Made by a program: the position numbers and the translations under genes. Of a stretch of DNA of 6,111 nucleotides, positions 1 through 5,057 are shown piece after piece. This DNA is from Halococcaceae archaeon. Lineage in GTDB: Archaea; Halobacteriota; Halobacteria; Halobacteriales; Halalkalicoccaceae. Below the pieces are notes generated by a model, which was not told the DNA's origin, did not search any database, and worked only from the letters and a program-made list of their open reading frames with translations. Every line of letters starts with the position of its first letter. Positions within the stretch are counted from its first letter, which is position 1. Location of the stretch: the NCBI GenBank assembly GCA_007129135.1, contig SKWB01000171.1, forward strand, positions 1 through 6,111. The letters are read 5' to 3'.

Positions 1-119
1 CACACTCAAAAATATAGGAATAAAAATGGTTAGTATCCGAGCCGCCGAAACCCACTCCGGAGAGCGGGTGATATCGGTTCCTCCCCACACCTCACAACGA
101 GGTGCGGTAAAATCCGTTC
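1..119. other. Non-coding region left of cofH
   Basis: No convincing gene lies here. The first 26 bases are AT-rich (aaaaatata and aataaaaat tracts) against a GC-rich background. On the minus strand this reads as T-rich runs, which could end cofH transcription or serve as a promoter for a leftward gene outside the window. Two small inverted repeats sit between these tracts and the cofH stop. A plus-strand frame opening at the ATG at 26 is basic in composition and runs into the cofH 3' end in antisense, so I do not call it. Confidence 0.5.
50..107 (-). terminator. Two tandem hairpins after cofH, possible terminator
   Basis: The hairpin at 85-107 has a perfect 6-bp stem (CACCTC 88-93 with GAGGTG 99-104, loop ACAAC), extended by two more pairs past one mismatch. 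The hairpin at 50-69 pairs ACCC with GGGT and CTC with GAG around a CGGA loop, with one internal mismatch. On the cofH strand a TTTT (plus-strand 109-112) precedes them and T-rich sequence (plus-strand 5-26) follows. Archaeal termination depends mostly on T-tracts, so the role of the stems is inferred. Confidence 0.3.
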
Positions 120-1481
120 TCAGTTCCGAGAAACCATCGGGGATCCGTCCGCACGCGGGCCGAGCGTCGGCCCGAACGGGGGATCGTCAACGTCGATCCG
201 TCGCCTCGTCCGGTAGTCCGTAGAGCGTTCGACCGGGATCCGCCCGATCGAGGTGATCGCCTCGACGTAGTCCGAAAAGGACCGGAACTCGCCGTGGGCG
301 CCCCCGGCGCGCTTCGTGATCTCCTCCGAGAGGATCGTCCCCATGTAGTCGTTCGCGCCGCAGGTGAGCATCCTGAGCCCGCCCGCGTCGCCGTACTTCA
401 CCCAGCTCGACTGGAGGTTCTCGACGTTGTCGAGGTAGAGCCTCGAGACCGCGATCAGCAGTTCGTCCTCGTGTCGGCTCGCGCCGCCGTCGACCAGCCC
501 CCGCCTGAAGAGCGGTGTGTTCTCGTGGACGAACGAGAGCGGGACGAACTCCGTGATCGCACCCGTTCGGTCCTGAAGCTCCCTGATCCGGTCGAGGTGT
601 ACGACCCGGTGGCGCTCGTTCTCGACGTGGCCGTACATGATCGTCGCGGTCGTGTCGAGGCCGACCGCCGCGGCCGCCTCCATCGCCTCGATCCACTCCT
701 CCGTGCCGATCTTCGTCGGACAGATCACCTCCCGGACCTCCTCGACGAGCACCTCCGCGGCGGTTCCCGGCACCGAGTCGAGGCCGGCGCGTTTCAGCCG
801 ACGGAAGACCTCCTCGTACTCCCACTCCGTGCCGCGTCTCGCGTGGGCGGCCTCCTCCGGCGTCATCGAGTGTATATGTACCTCGTCGACGCTCATCGCC
901 TCGATCTGCTCGCAGTAGGTCCCCGGGTCGGTCGCGTACCGTTCCGGCGGTTTGGAGTGGATCGTCGGGTCCGGGCCGCGGGCGGCGAGTAGCTCCCTGT
1001 GTTCCGTGTCGAGCGAGAGCGCGGGGTGGAGCCCGGAGACCGAACAGACCTCGTAGATCCCGAGATCGAGCGCCCGGTCGACGATCCGGCGCGATTCTGT
1101 GGGCGTCTTCGTGAAGCCGTCGTGAGCCACTTCGGAGTCGGTTTCGAAGTAGCTCGCGGTGTCCTTGAAGTTACAGAAGAGACAGCCCGTGTCGCAGGCG
1201 GTCGTGACGTTGTTGTTCAGGTTCGCGACGAAGGTGACCTCGTCGCCCACGGTCTCCGCGCGTCGGGTGTCCGCGGCCTCGAGCACCGCCTCCTTTCGGT
1301 CCAGGTCGATCCCGTCGAACCCGGTGCCCGTGGTGAGCAGCGCGACGCCGTCCTCGACGTCGAGGCGCTCGCCGGACCGGGCCTTCGCGAGCGCGTTCTC
1401 GAAGGACTGGTCGCTCTCCGGGCGGAGCGAGAAGCGAAAGCGCTCACGCGGGACGTCCACGGGAACGACCGATCGGGCCAT
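120..1481 (-). CDS. cofH: FO synthase subunit 2, CofH (radical SAM)
   Basis: Coenzyme F420 pathway. With CofG (not in this window), CofH builds the 5-deazaflavin chromophore FO: it is the radical-SAM subunit that joins a tyrosine-derived hydroxybenzyl group to 5-amino-6-ribitylaminouracil. The 453-residue product has the radical-SAM cluster motif CX3CX2C at Cys96, Cys100 and Cys103 (CDTGCLFC), followed by VSGLHP (148-153), SMTPEEAAHARRG (205-217), PGTAAEVL (238-245), TTATIMYGH (277-285), EFVPLSF (311-317) and GANDYMGT (375-382). These fit the CofH/MqnC/MqnE-type fold and resemble haloarchaeal CofH proteins as I know them. About 75 acidic residues precede the core, and a Pro/Gly-rich tail follows residue 430. 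The ATG at 1481 is supported by a TATA-like element 27 bp upstream. It lies 45 bp after the Sir2 stop but probably has its own promoter. Family assignment is firm; CofH rather than CofG is very likely. Confidence 0.95.
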   Translation of the reverse strand: MARSVVPVDVPRERFRFSLRPESDQSFENALAKARSGERLDVEDGVALLTTGTGFDGIDLDRKEAVLEAADTRRAETVGDEVTFVANLNNNVTTACDTGCLFCNFKDTASYFETDSEVAHDGFTKTPTESRRIVDRALDLGIYEVCSVSGLHPALSLDTEHRELLAARGPDPTIHSKPPERYATDPGTYCEQIEAMSVDEVHIHSMTPEEAAHARRGTEWEYEEVFRRLKRAGLDSVPGTAAEVLVEEVREVICPTKIGTEEWIEAMEAAAAVGLDTTATIMYGHVENERHRVVHLDRIRELQDRTGAITEFVPLSFVHENTPLFRRGLVDGGASRHEDELLIAVSRLYLDNVENLQSSWVKYGDAGGLRMLTCGANDYMGTILSEEITKRAGGAHGEFRSFSDYVEAITSIGRIPVERSTDYRTRRRIDVDDPPFGPTLGPRADGSPMVSRN

Positions 1482-1505
1482 TGCCCGCCCGTTCCAGTCG
1501 CCCGG

Positions 1506-1512
1506 ATAAAAA
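1506..1512 (-). promoter_or_regulatory. TATA-like promoter element of cofH
   Basis: On the minus strand the sequence reads CCGCTTTTTATCCG, with the TTTTTAT core at 1506-1512. Its centre is about 27 bp from the A of the cofH ATG (1481), the usual TATA-to-start distance in archaea, so a leaderless cofH mRNA is predicted. An 8-bp palindrome CGGTACCG (1518-1525) sits just upstream, near the expected BRE position and next to the Sir2 stop codon. Confidence 0.6.
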
Positions 1513-1526
1513 GCGGTCGGTACCGG

Positions 1527-2276
1527 TCACCGGAGACGTGCGGAGAGCGCGGGGAGCGCCTCGGTGACGTCGGTTCTCAGGTCGACGTCGGCCGGATCGC
1601 TCATAGGGGTCCGTTCGAGGTTGACGAGCGCGAGGAACGCGCCTGCGTCCGCGGCGATCCGGGGCACCGACGCCGCGGGCTCGACCGAGAGCGAGGAGCC
1701 GATCGCGAGGAAGACGTCGCACCCCGTAGCGTACTCGTGTGCCCGCTCGATCGCTGCACGGGGCAGGTCCTCACCGAAGAGGACGACGTCCGGCTTGAGG
1801 ACGCCCCCACAGGCACAGGTCGGCGGAGACTCGCCCGCACGGACGCGCTCGAAGGCATCGTCGGCGGGCGAGCGCCCACCACAGGCCTCGCAGACGACGC
1901 GTGCGGCGTTTCCGTGGAGTTCGATCACGGTAGCCGATCCGGCCGCCTCGTGTAGCCCGTCGGTGTTCTGTGTGATCACGGCATCGAGGTGCCCGTTCGA
2001 TTCCAGATCGACGAGCGCCTCGTGAGCCGCGTTCGGCGCGACCTCGTCGGGAAAGAGGCGTTCGTGGAGACGGAGCCGGTCGTCCCAGAACCCGCTCGGA
2101 TCGCGCTCGAAACGCCGTCGGTGGAAGGAAGCCGGATCGAACTCCCTGCCCCAGATGCCCTCCTCGCCACGGAAGTCCGGGATGCCGGAGGCGGTGCTCA
2201 CCCCCGCCCCGGTGAGCGCGACCGTCGTCCCCGCCTCCCGGATCGCCGCCGCGAGCCGGTCGAGACGATCGTTCAT
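1527..2276 (-). CDS. Sir2-family NAD-dependent protein deacylase
   Basis: A cytoplasmic sirtuin of 249 residues, normal for single-domain prokaryotic members. It removes acyl groups from lysines using NAD, giving nicotinamide and O-acyl-ADP-ribose. The NAD-binding motifs GAGVS (23-27), GIPDFRG (31-37) and TQNTDGLH (102-109) are intact. His121 in ELHGN is the catalytic base. The zinc ribbon uses Cys129 and Cys132 (CEAC) with Cys154 and Cys156 (CAC), so the second pair is spaced CxC rather than the usual CxxC. KPDVVLFGE (161-169) and GSSLSVEPA (193-201) follow as expected. In archaea, sirtuins are linked to deacetylation of chromatin proteins such as Alba and of enzymes; the target here is unknown. 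The Tyr/Arg pair of class III desuccinylases is not clearly present (Trp64 and Arg67 lie in the corresponding stretch), so acyl specificity is open. The ATG at 2276 fits a TATA-like element 27 bp upstream. Confidence 0.93.
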   Translation of the reverse strand: MNDRLDRLAAAIREAGTTVALTGAGVSTASGIPDFRGEEGIWGREFDPASFHRRRFERDPSGFWDDRLRLHERLFPDEVAPNAAHEALVDLESNGHLDAVITQNTDGLHEAAGSATVIELHGNAARVVCEACGGRSPADDAFERVRAGESPPTCACGGVLKPDVVLFGEDLPRAAIERAHEYATGCDVFLAIGSSLSVEPAASVPRIAADAGAFLALVNLERTPMSDPADVDLRTDVTEALPALSARLR

Positions 2277-2298
2277 GGTCGACCTCGGTCCCGGCAGA

Positions 2299-2306
2299 CG
2301 AAAAGT
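2299..2306 (-). promoter_or_regulatory. Weak TATA-like element of the Sir2 gene
   Basis: The minus strand reads GGACTTTTCGTC, with TTTT at 2301-2304, centred about 27 bp from the Sir2 ATG (2276). The composition is weaker than the cofH box but the spacing is right for a leaderless start. Confidence 0.4.
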
Positions 2307-2315
2307 CCCGCGTCT

Positions 2316-2337
2316 CGGGCCGTCGGGTGCCGGCCCG
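2316..2337. terminator. Perfect 7-bp hairpin between the RAM gene and Sir2
   Basis: CGGGCCG (2316-2322) and CGGCCCG (2331-2337) form a perfect stem around an 8-nt loop. On the minus strand it lies about 30 nt after the stop of the RAM-domain gene and is followed 11 nt later by TTTT (2304-2301), which also serves as the proposed Sir2 TATA element. It could be a terminator or an operator-like palindrome; the sequence alone does not decide. Confidence 0.3.
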
Positions 2338-2367
2338 CAACGCCGAAGGGGACCGACGGTAGCCGGA

Positions 2368-2601
2368 TCAGCGGGCGAACGCGAGGCTCGTCACCGTGTC
2401 GATGACGCCGGTGATCGAGTGGATCTCCTCGGCGACGACGGTCGGGAGGTCGTCGACCTCCGCCAGTTCGAGCCGCGCGATGACGTCGTACTCGCCGGTG
2501 ACGACGTGGACGGAGGCCGCCGAATCCAGCTCCGAGATGGCCGAGGCGGCTCGCGACACCGCGCCCGGATCGACGATCACGTGTACGTAGGCTTCTGCCA
2601 T
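2368..2601 (-). CDS. Stand-alone Lrp/AsnC ligand-binding (RAM) domain protein
   Basis: This 77-residue protein consists only of the ligand-binding, multimerising domain of Lrp/AsnC regulators (RAM/AsnC_trans_reg). It starts MAEAYVHVIVDPG and has the typical GEYDV turn (Gly37 to Val41) followed by a beta strand and the ending TGVIDTVTSLAFAR. No helix-turn-helix precedes it: the in-frame sequence upstream of the ATG at 2601 does not resemble one. Such single-domain proteins are common in haloarchaea. They may bind amino acids or other small ligands and may partner with full-length Lrp proteins, but the ligand here is unknown. A TATA-like element 27 bp upstream supports the ATG. The gene is transcribed away from purC with its start only 86 bp from the predicted purC transcript start, so a link to purine or amino-acid supply is possible but unproven. 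Confidence 0.88.
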   Translation of the reverse strand: MAEAYVHVIVDPGAVSRAASAISELDSAASVHVVTGEYDVIARLELAEVDDLPTVVAEEIHSITGVIDTVTSLAFAR

Positions 2602-2622
2602 GGTCGCCAGACGGAGCGACGT

Positions 2623-2630
2623 GTGATAAC
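2623..2630 (-). promoter_or_regulatory. TATA-like element of the RAM-domain gene
   Basis: The minus strand reads AACTGTTATCACAC, with the GTTATCAC core at 2623-2630, centred about 27 bp from the ATG at 2601. This predicts a leaderless transcript that diverges from purC. Confidence 0.5.
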
Positions 2631-2650
2631 AGTTGCCTCGGTCCCGGTCG

Positions 2651-2662
2651 GAAACCTTCTTG
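2651..2662 (+). promoter_or_regulatory. Candidate purC promoter element
   Basis: GAAACCTTCTTG is the most AT-rich stretch ahead of purC and resembles haloarchaeal promoter boxes of the AAACCTT type. Its CTTCTT core (2656-2661) is about 28 bp before the ATG at 2687, so transcription would begin at or near that ATG rather than at the purC GTG 65 bp further on. Confidence 0.45.
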
Positions 2663-2686
2663 CCCCGCCGGTAGGGAGAGGCGCGT

Positions 2687-2755
2687 ATGGACCACCGACG
2701 AACGGGGGAGGCGGCGAGCGAGCGCGCGGATCCGCTTTCGGGGGCGAGGGCGTGA
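2687..2755 (+). CDS. Possible 22-codon leader ORF of purC
   Basis: ATG at 2687, then 21 further sense codons (beginning MDHRRTGEAA, ending SGARA) and a TGA at 2753-2755. The stop overlaps the purC GTG (2752-2754) as GTGA, the arrangement seen in translationally coupled archaeal genes. The ATG lies where a leaderless transcript from the 2651-2662 element should start. No domain is recognisable; the peptide is hydrophilic with several Arg and Glu residues. It could be a leader peptide that feeds ribosomes to purC, a chance ORF in GC-rich DNA, or the result of a base error that split an N-terminal purC extension. Conservation is unknown. Confidence 0.3.
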   Translation: MDHRRTGEAASERADPLSGARA

Positions 2756-3765
2756 CGAGCGTCAAGGAGTTCCGAATCGACCGGGAGCCGACGCCGGACG
2801 AACTCGGCCGGGGCGCGTTCGTCTTCACCGACGCCTACTCGATCTTCGACTGGGGGCCGATGCCGGACTCGATCCCTGGCAAGGGCGCGAGCCTCTGTAC
2901 GATGGGCGCGTTCAACTTCGAACGGCTCGAGGGCGAGGGCGTCCCGACACACTACCGCGGCGTCGGCGAGAGCGCGCGGGCGCTCGCCGGGATGCGGGAG
3001 CCGCCACGGGAGATGGCGATCGACCTCACGCAGGTGCCGGATCTCCCACGAACGGGTCGCGAGTACGACTACGAGGCCTACCACGCGGAGGCGGGCGAGA
3101 ACTACCTCGTCCCGCTCGAGATCGTCTTTCGCAACCGCGTTCCGGTCGGGTCGAGTCTCAGACGCCGGAGCGAACCGACCGATCACGGCCTCTCCTTCGA
3201 GGAGTGGCCGCCGGATACGGTCGAGCTCGCGGAGCCGGTCGTCGAGTTCTCGACGAAGTACGAGGAGTCCGATAGATACCTCGACCGCGAGGAAGCCGAG
3301 GAGATCGCCGGGCGTGCGGCCCTCGACGAACTCGACGGGCTCGCCCGGGCGGTGAACCGGGTGGTCACCGAGCGAGCCGAGCGTGCCGGGCTCGTCCACG
3401 AGGACGGCAAGATAGAGTGTCTCTACTACCGAGGGGAGGTCCGCGTCGCGGACGTGGTGGGGACGTTCGACGAGAACCGCTTCTCCTACCGGGGGAACGG
3501 TATCTCCAAGGAGGTGATTAGGCAGTACCACAAACGCCAGCAGGAGGCGTGGGTAGCGGCGGTCGAGGACGCGAAAGCCCGCGCGAAGCGAGAGGACGTC
3601 GCGGACTGGCGGCCGCTCTGTGCGCACGAGCCAAAGCCGCTCTCGGAGGCGGTGGTCGGTACGATGGGCGCGCTGTACGCCGCCGGGACGAACGCCTACA
3701 CCGGCGAGGAGTGGTTCGACGCGCCAGAGCTCCCGGCCGCCGTCGAACGCGCACACGCGCTCTAG
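2752..3765 (+). CDS. purC: SAICAR synthetase (phosphoribosylaminoimidazole-succinocarboxamide synthase)
   Basis: De novo purine synthesis: PurC joins CAIR and aspartate using ATP to give SAICAR, in the cytoplasm. The product is 337 residues, longer than the roughly 240 of bacterial PurC, with a C-terminal extension after about residue 265 that I associate with haloarchaeal forms. Family segments are FVFTDAYSIFDWG (23-35), GKGASLCTMGAFNFE (43-57), FRNRVPVGSSLRRR (126-139), EFSTKYEESDRYL (165-177), ECLYYRGEVRVADVVGTFDE (222-241) and GISKEVIRQYHKRQQEAW (250-267). I chose the GTG at 2752 because the protein then begins (M)TSVKEF, the start I expect for haloarchaeal PurC, and no ATG or GTG lies close upstream in frame. 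A GAGG at 2746-2749 is too near the GTG to be a good ribosome site, so initiation may depend on the overlapping upstream ORF. It is followed 51 bp later by purS. Confidence 0.95.
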   Translation: MTSVKEFRIDREPTPDELGRGAFVFTDAYSIFDWGPMPDSIPGKGASLCTMGAFNFERLEGEGVPTHYRGVGESARALAGMREPPREMAIDLTQVPDLPRTGREYDYEAYHAEAGENYLVPLEIVFRNRVPVGSSLRRRSEPTDHGLSFEEWPPDTVELAEPVVEFSTKYEESDRYLDREEAEEIAGRAALDELDGLARAVNRVVTERAERAGLVHEDGKIECLYYRGEVRVADVVGTFDENRFSYRGNGISKEVIRQYHKRQQEAWVAAVEDAKARAKREDVADWRPLCAHEPKPLSEAVVGTMGALYAAGTNAYTGEEWFDAPELPAAVERAHAL

Positions 3766-3778
3766 GGCACACGGCTTC

Positions 3779-3791
3779 CAAAAGCGCTTTG
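3779..3791 (+). promoter_or_regulatory. Palindromic promoter-like element ahead of purS
   Basis: The purC-purS gap holds AAAGCGCTTT (3781-3790), a perfect 10-bp palindrome. Its CTTTG half is about 27 bp from the purS ATG (3817), the TATA position. This suggests purS-purQ can be transcribed from their own leaderless start, with a symmetric site at the promoter that a dimeric regulator could recognise. The regulator and the binding are speculation; the palindrome and spacing are visible. Confidence 0.4.
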
Positions 3792-3816
3792 TCGACCGGT
3801 CACCCCCACTCGACCG

Positions 3817-4071
3817 ATGACGGCGTACACCGCGACCGTGACCGTCCGGCTGAAGTCGGGGGTGCTCGACCCGGAGGCCGAGACCACCAGACGGGCGCTC
3901 GAGCGCCTGGAGTTCGACCTCGACGCGCTTCGCGCGGCCGACGTCTTCGAGATCGACCTCGAGGCCGACTCGTCGGACGACGCCGAGCGCCGCGCCCGGG
4001 AGATGGCCGAGCGGCTGCTCGCGAACCCGACGATCCACGACTACGAGATCGCGGTCAGAGAGCGCGAATGA
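3817..4071 (+). CDS. purS: FGAM synthase subunit PurS
   Basis: PurS is the small structural subunit of the three-part FGAM synthase (PurL-PurQ-PurS), which converts FGAR and glutamine to FGAM in de novo purine synthesis. It bridges PurQ and PurL and helps pass ammonia between them. The 84-residue length is normal for the family. The typical pattern is clear: YTATVTVRLKSGVLDPEA at residues 4-21, then a helix, FEIDLEA in a central strand, and a last helix with AERLLANPTIHDYEI (64-78). The stop codon overlaps the purQ start as ATGA (4068-4071), so the two are translationally coupled and made in step. The ATG at 3817 gives the normal N-terminus. Confidence 0.95.
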   Translation: MTAYTATVTVRLKSGVLDPEAETTRRALERLEFDLDALRAADVFEIDLEADSSDDAERRAREMAERLLANPTIHDYEIAVRERE

Positions 4072-4748
4072 CGGTCGCCATCGTCCGCTTCGGGGGCTCG
4101 AACTGCGACCGGGACGCGGCACGAGCGCTCGCGCACCTCGGGATCGACGCGGACCTCGTCTGGTACGAGGACGGCCTCCCCGAAGGGACGACGGGCGTCC
4201 TGCTCCCCGGTGGGTTCTCCTACGGCGACTACCTCAGAGCGGGCGCGATGGCCGCCCGGACCCCGATCATGGAGGAGGTCCGCGAGGCGGTCTCGGAGGG
4301 GGTTCCGCTGCTCGGCGTCTGCAACGGCGCCCAGATCGGCTGCGAGTCCGGGCTCACGCCGGGTATCTTCACGGTCAACGAGGGCGCACGGTTCCAGTGC
4401 GAACCGGTCTTCCTCCGCGTCGAGAACGGGGAGACGCCCTGGACGCGCGCCTACGAGGAGGGCGAGGTGATCGAGCTCCCGATCGCACACGGCGAGGGAC
4501 GGTTCGAGGCCACCGAGGAGGAGCTCGCGACGCTCGAGCGCGAAGGGCGGATCCTCTTTCGGTACTGCGATCGGGAGGGGAGGGTGACCGACGAGGCGAA
4601 CCCGAACGGCTCTGCGGGGAACGTCGCGGGCGTCGTCGGCGACTCCGAGCGGGTCGCGGTGCTCATGCCACATCCCGAGCGGGCGACGCTCCCGGACCTC
4701 GGACGCACCGACGGCGTGGGCGTCCTCCGGGGCTTCGCGGAGAGTTAG
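4068..4748 (+). CDS. purQ: FGAM synthase glutaminase subunit PurQ
   Basis: PurQ is the class I glutamine amidotransferase subunit of FGAM synthase; it releases ammonia from glutamine for use by PurL. The 226-residue product has the nucleophile Cys85 in GVCNGAQIG (83-91), the oxyanion-region motif LLPGGFSYGDYLRAGA (45-60), His141 in PIAHGEGR, and the catalytic His202 and Glu204 in MPHPERA. The N-terminus VAIVRFGGSNCDRD is typical of archaeal PurQ. It is complete and shares four bases with purS. The synthase subunit PurL is not encoded downstream, where a hairpin and an oppositely oriented small gene follow, so PurL must come from elsewhere in the genome. Confidence 0.96.
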   Translation: MTVAIVRFGGSNCDRDAARALAHLGIDADLVWYEDGLPEGTTGVLLPGGFSYGDYLRAGAMAARTPIMEEVREAVSEGVPLLGVCNGAQIGCESGLTPGIFTVNEGARFQCEPVFLRVENGETPWTRAYEEGEVIELPIAHGEGRFEATEEELATLEREGRILFRYCDREGRVTDEANPNGSAGNVAGVVGDSERVAVLMPHPERATLPDLGRTDGVGVLRGFAES

Positions 4749-4818
4749 TCGGAGAGGGCTCACGCCGCGTGAGCGAGCGATACGGCGCCGTCCGTGGGCG
4801 CGAACGACGCCGGTCGAG
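4749..4818. other. Convergent gap after purQ with palindrome ACGGCGCCGT
   Basis: The 70 bp between the purQ stop and the stop of the minus-strand small gene hold the strong hairpin listed separately and, at 4782-4791, the perfect 10-bp palindrome ACGGCGCCGT. I see no gene here. Confidence 0.5.
4758..4774. terminator. Hairpin after purQ, possible bidirectional terminator
   Basis: GCTCACG (4758-4764) and CGTGAGC (4768-4774) form a perfect 7-bp stem with a 3-nt loop, nine bases after the purQ stop. It lies between two convergent genes, a position fitting termination from both sides. No T-tract follows on either strand, so a classical archaeal T-rich terminator is not seen and the function is inferred. 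Confidence 0.4.
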
Positions 4819-4947
4819 CTACCTGCGGACCTCGACGGGCGAGTCGGTCGCGAGCCACTGCGTGTGGTCCTCGGTGTTCCGGATGAGGAACCACCCGTTC
4901 GAGCGGACGACGGGTTCGTCTGTTGCGTTCGATGACTCGTCTGGCAT
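4819..4947 (-). CDS. Small 42-residue protein of unknown function
   Basis: An ATG at 4947 opens a 42-codon frame ending in TAG at 4819-4821. The first dozen residues (MPDESSNATDEP) are acidic and polar; the rest looks like a short beta-rich unit with NGWFLIRN (17-24) and TQWLATDSPVEV (29-40). It has no Cys, so it is not a zinc-finger micro-protein, and no signal peptide or membrane span. The acidic, Asp/Glu/Thr-rich composition is that of a real haloarchaeal protein, unlike the Arg-rich shadow frames nearby. I recall similar short Trp-containing proteins in haloarchaea but cannot name a family. It lies downstream of RaSEA on the same strand, 110 bp away. An AT-rich stretch (GTTTACTA on the minus strand, 5005-5012) could supply a promoter with a short leader of about 30 nt. 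No clear ribosome site precedes the ATG. Confidence 0.6.
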   Translation of the reverse strand: MPDESSNATDEPVVRSNGWFLIRNTEDHTQWLATDSPVEVRR

Positions 4948-5057
4948 TGTCTGCCTGGTATCGGCGACTGCACCTACAGCGAGGGGGTACTTCGTTAATG
5001 ACCGTAGTAAACCGGGTATGTGCCGCTTAATCGGCTCGGATTACCGAAGTGAGTGAC
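4948..5057. promoter_or_regulatory. AT-richer gap between RaSEA and the small gene
   Basis: About 110 bp without a gene. The 4990-5045 stretch is clearly AT-richer than its surroundings and holds two TATA-like candidates on the minus strand: GTTTACTA (5005-5012) and CATTAACG (4993-5000). Either could drive the small gene. A weak inverted repeat, GCCG (5022-5025) with CGGC (5032-5035) around CTTAAT, lies just past the RaSEA stop. Nothing clear is seen on the plus strand. Confidence 0.35.

Noticed and set aside
26..223. 65-codon plus-strand frame preceded by an AT-rich stretch
   Set aside because: Basic composition, no domain, and about half its length is antisense to the cofH 3' end. The AT-rich stretch could equally serve a leftward gene or termination.
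999..1955. 318-codon plus-strand frame across cofH and Sir2
   Set aside because: Antisense to two well-supported genes and rich in Arg; no recognisable motif.
2155..2751. Upstream extension of the purC frame to an ATG at 2155
   Set aside because: It would run antisense through the Sir2 5' end and the whole RAM-domain gene; the protein-like sequence begins only at the GTG at 2752.
2602..4122. Very long minus-strand frame antisense to purC and purS, in frame with the RAM-domain gene (584 codons in all)
   Set aside because: Upstream of the ATG at 2601 the translation is Arg-rich, shows no domain and does not look haloarchaeal; it is the mirror of real coding DNA in a GC-rich genome. The TATA-like element and the RAM-domain boundary both support the short gene.
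4041..4973. 310-codon minus-strand frame antisense to purQ
   Set aside because: Arg/Ser/Pro-rich shadow frame; purQ has all its catalytic residues, and the small 42-codon gene in the same region has a better composition.
5018..5056. 12-codon plus-strand ORF in the gap after RaSEA
   Set aside because: Too short and without supporting signals; expected by chance.
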